A stretch of DNA of 64,000 bases from Augochlora pura. Taxonomy: Eukaryota; Arthropoda; Insecta; Hymenoptera; Halictidae. The stretch's first letter is position 1; the number at the start of each line of letters is the position of its first letter. A model generated the notes under the pieces. It was not told the DNA's origin. It did not search any database and saw only the letters and a list, made by a program, of their open reading frames with translations. The position numbers and the translations under genes were made by a program. The stretch spans positions 2,294,001 through 2,358,000 of the forward strand of contig NC_135780.1 of the NCBI RefSeq assembly GCF_028453695.1, written 5' to 3'. Below are positions 61,777-64,000 of the stretch, piece by piece.

Positions 61777-62025
61777 TTAACCTTTTAGGTACGGCAGGAT
61801 TTTGCGCAAATAAAGTTTTTCGTAACTAAATTACGATTTTCTCTTAATATATATTTTTTTCCGGATATCTATATATAGTACTAATAACATATATTCTTTT
61901 CTTAATATATTGTATATAGACATTTTCACTTTAATTGTTTGCTTTAATAAATAATAAAACAATTGAGTAAAGCACGAGCCGTTCGCGAAAGCCACTATAG
62001 TGGCGCGTAGTATCTAAAAGGTTAA
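61777..62025. mobile_element. TTAA element (CCTTTTAGGTACGGC ends)
   Basis: TTAA 61777-61780 and 62022-62025; termini CCTTTTAGGTAC and GTA..CTAAAAGG. The palindrome GCCACTATAGTGGC at 61991-62004 is 17 bp from the right TTAA; no second copy is present 44 bp inward. Confidence 0.85.
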
Positions 62026-64000
62026 CCATCGGGTTTATTAAGCGATCTTATAGAGGAGGTTCTATTTTATTTCCTTTTTAATTTATTAATGAAATGAATA
62101 AATGCTCGCCAGATTTTTCTTTGCATTTCATTGTCGTCTGTAAACGTACCGATATCGCGAATAACGAGACTGATGATTCGTTTTTGAATCTTGGCGTTCT
62201 TCCAAAAGCCTCGTACGAATATACAGAACCGCCTATGAAAATATGACTTGGTTCGAACTTCGTCGGACCGGTATCAATACGGAGTACAAGATCTACTCCG
62301 AAACTGGTGCATCCCCGCGGTGAATAAAATCTTCCTCGGTTCCCGGACGAAACGTTTCCCTTCCGTGTAGAAAATAGTTAAAGATCCGGTCCAAGATAGA
62401 GCGATTCGTCCGGTTTCACGGCGATCGGTGCTTTCTACCGTATCATCCTGAACCGATTAGGCCAGCCGGTTCTGCGTACCACGGGCAGGTGAGCGCGCGC
62501 GTCGAAAACCGGCGAGCGACACGAACGGCGCAGCGCGCTCGCGGCCGCGGAATGGAATGCGGCAGCTCTGGAATCAAAAAATGTTCCCCAGCGGCGCAGG
62601 AGAACGAAAATCACGGGGAACGCGATTACGGAATACGCGCGTGTGTATAGATCGTTTCTGTCTGAGGAGTCGTTACGTCGTTTTGGCGGTGGTCCGAGGC
62701 GGCCGCGAGCGTTGGAAACCGGCCAAACCGTGTCGTTTCCATTTACGCGAAACTTCGACGACGACGACACACGGCCACCCTCCTTTCCGTCTCCCCGCTT
62801 TCTAATTCGGTTGCCGTGCCCTCGGTATCGTCTCATCCCGCGGCGGAACAGAGCCGAGGACGAGACGAGCGCTCGCCCGCGCGTCGACAGGTTCGAACGC
62901 GGCGCGACGGGACAGGGCGAAATAAAAAGAAAAAGGTTGTCGATCTTTTGCGAAGGGAGAGAGAGACTCGCCATCCCCTTCGGGGGAGGCAAATTGTGCA
63001 CGGGCCGGGAAAAGAGCGCACCGGGCGACACGCTCGGGACGACACGGCGAGAGGAGCGGACGGGGCCGGCATAATAGTCATTGCATTATTCCCCGGCTTC
63101 CCCTACGTAATCGCGATATCGGTTCAACGGCCATGCGAAATTAACTTTCTCCGGTGCGGCTCCGCCAACGAGAAGCCCGCTAGAAGCGAGCGCTACGATA
63201 CAGCGTTGCTCCGCGCTAGCGATGTCCTCGAGAGACGCGCGTTTCCTATTTTTTTTTTTTACGGTGCACCGACAACCCCTGTTCCGCCATTTCGCTCCGT
63301 GCCTTACCTGCCGTTGATCCTCGGACGCCGGACCATTTTCACAGCTGCGCCATTGACGACGTTCGGACAATATTTTAAAACTTTTTATGATTCCTGCGTA
63401 GACTTGTTGGTAGACTTTCCACGGCAATTTTTCAGAACAAGATATTATTATTAGATTAAGCTTATTGGTAGACTTTATTCAGCAATTTTTCCAAATATAT
63501 ATTTCGAAACGTTTGGCTCACGTTCTCTTAATTTGTTCACTGTTCGGTATTTCGTTCACCAATTTTCTTTAACAAATGGACAAAATACCATCTAATGCGA
63601 TTTATTTGAAAAGCGATTTATTCGATTTCATTAGATTTCATGTACTTATGACACAGGCAGATTACAAAACAATAAATGCAAGGAGTAACTTCAACGATGC
63701 TGGTAGGCTTTTCCAAAACGGTAAAAATGTTGACTCATTACTATCTTTACCCTGTAAGTACACTTTTTTTCATTCTCGCATTGCGAAACAAACTAAATCC
63801 AACGCCTCCGCGCAACGCGGTTAACACCGTAATAAAGAAGCACGGACGAATTAGAGATGGTATCAATGATAATTTTTCCGTTTACATCACGCGTTAACAA
63901 AAAAAACGTTCTGCCAGTGTTACATGTACGCGTTAGGTTACTGCAACATATCGTCGGAATACTACTGTGTTCAAAAAGTAAGGTGAATTTTAAATTTAAG
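62026..64000. other. No gene seen
   Basis: GC-rich at about 62450-63220 with open frames on both strands and no recognisable domain; AT-rich beyond. The last about 30 bases (GTTCAAAAAGTAAGGTGAAT) look like the outer end of a mariner-type element that continues past the window. Confidence 0.3.

Noticed and set aside
1..64000. tRNA, rRNA or CRISPR features
   Set aside because: Looked for tRNA B-box-like words with flanking stems and for regularly spaced identical repeats with unique spacers. Only minisatellites and transposon repeats were found.

Overview
The window is eukaryotic nuclear DNA from an insect. Both recognisable gene loci are arthropod genes with short GT-AG introns. The CpG-rich, patchily GC/AT sequence with many small TTAA-flanked elements suggests a hymenopteran such as a bee, but that placement is an inference. 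Two 100-base N runs mark assembly gaps.

Layout. (1) 4.8-9.4 kb, plus strand: eight exons of stardust/PALS1, a membrane-associated guanylate kinase (MAGUK) polarity scaffold. They encode 678 residues (Par6-binding region, L27N, L27C, PDZ, SH3, guanylate-kinase-like). The start codon lies upstream of what I can resolve. (2) 13.4-15.5 kb: a transposon graveyard with a capsid-like endogenous viral remnant, a dead DD34D mariner, and a GAGCCG inverted-repeat element nested inside the mariner. (3) 17.8-30 kb: no recognisable host gene, many TTAA-flanked piggyBac-type elements (one still encodes the C-terminal end of a piggyBac transposase), and a near-perfect hairpin at 20.1 kb. (4) 32.4-43.1 kb, plus strand: the stoned locus. 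An intronless 900-codon stoned A frame is followed after 105 nt by the 11-exon stoned B frame (1213 aa), the dicistronic arrangement known from Drosophila. (5) 43-64 kb: no gene I can name; microsatellites, minisatellites and more TTAA elements.

How the genes work. Stardust links Crumbs to Par6 and Patj at the apical membrane of epithelia and photoreceptors. Stoned A (DPF motifs) and stoned B (NPF motifs plus a mu-homology domain) are synaptic vesicle endocytosis adaptors. Nothing indicates that the two loci are functionally linked; they are neighbours about 23 kb apart.

Most unusual signals. First, stoned A is almost free of AUG codons: over 900 codons the only internal in-frame Met is three residues from the end, while stoned B starts in a full GCCACCATGG context. 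This fits leaky scanning. Second, several TTAA elements with different sequences share one geometry: a 14-18 bp terminal motif, then a palindrome, in five cases repeated at exactly 43-44 bp. This looks like a common, helically phased transposase-binding layout. One such element sits exactly at a TTAA inside a 39-bp minisatellite in a stoned B intron.
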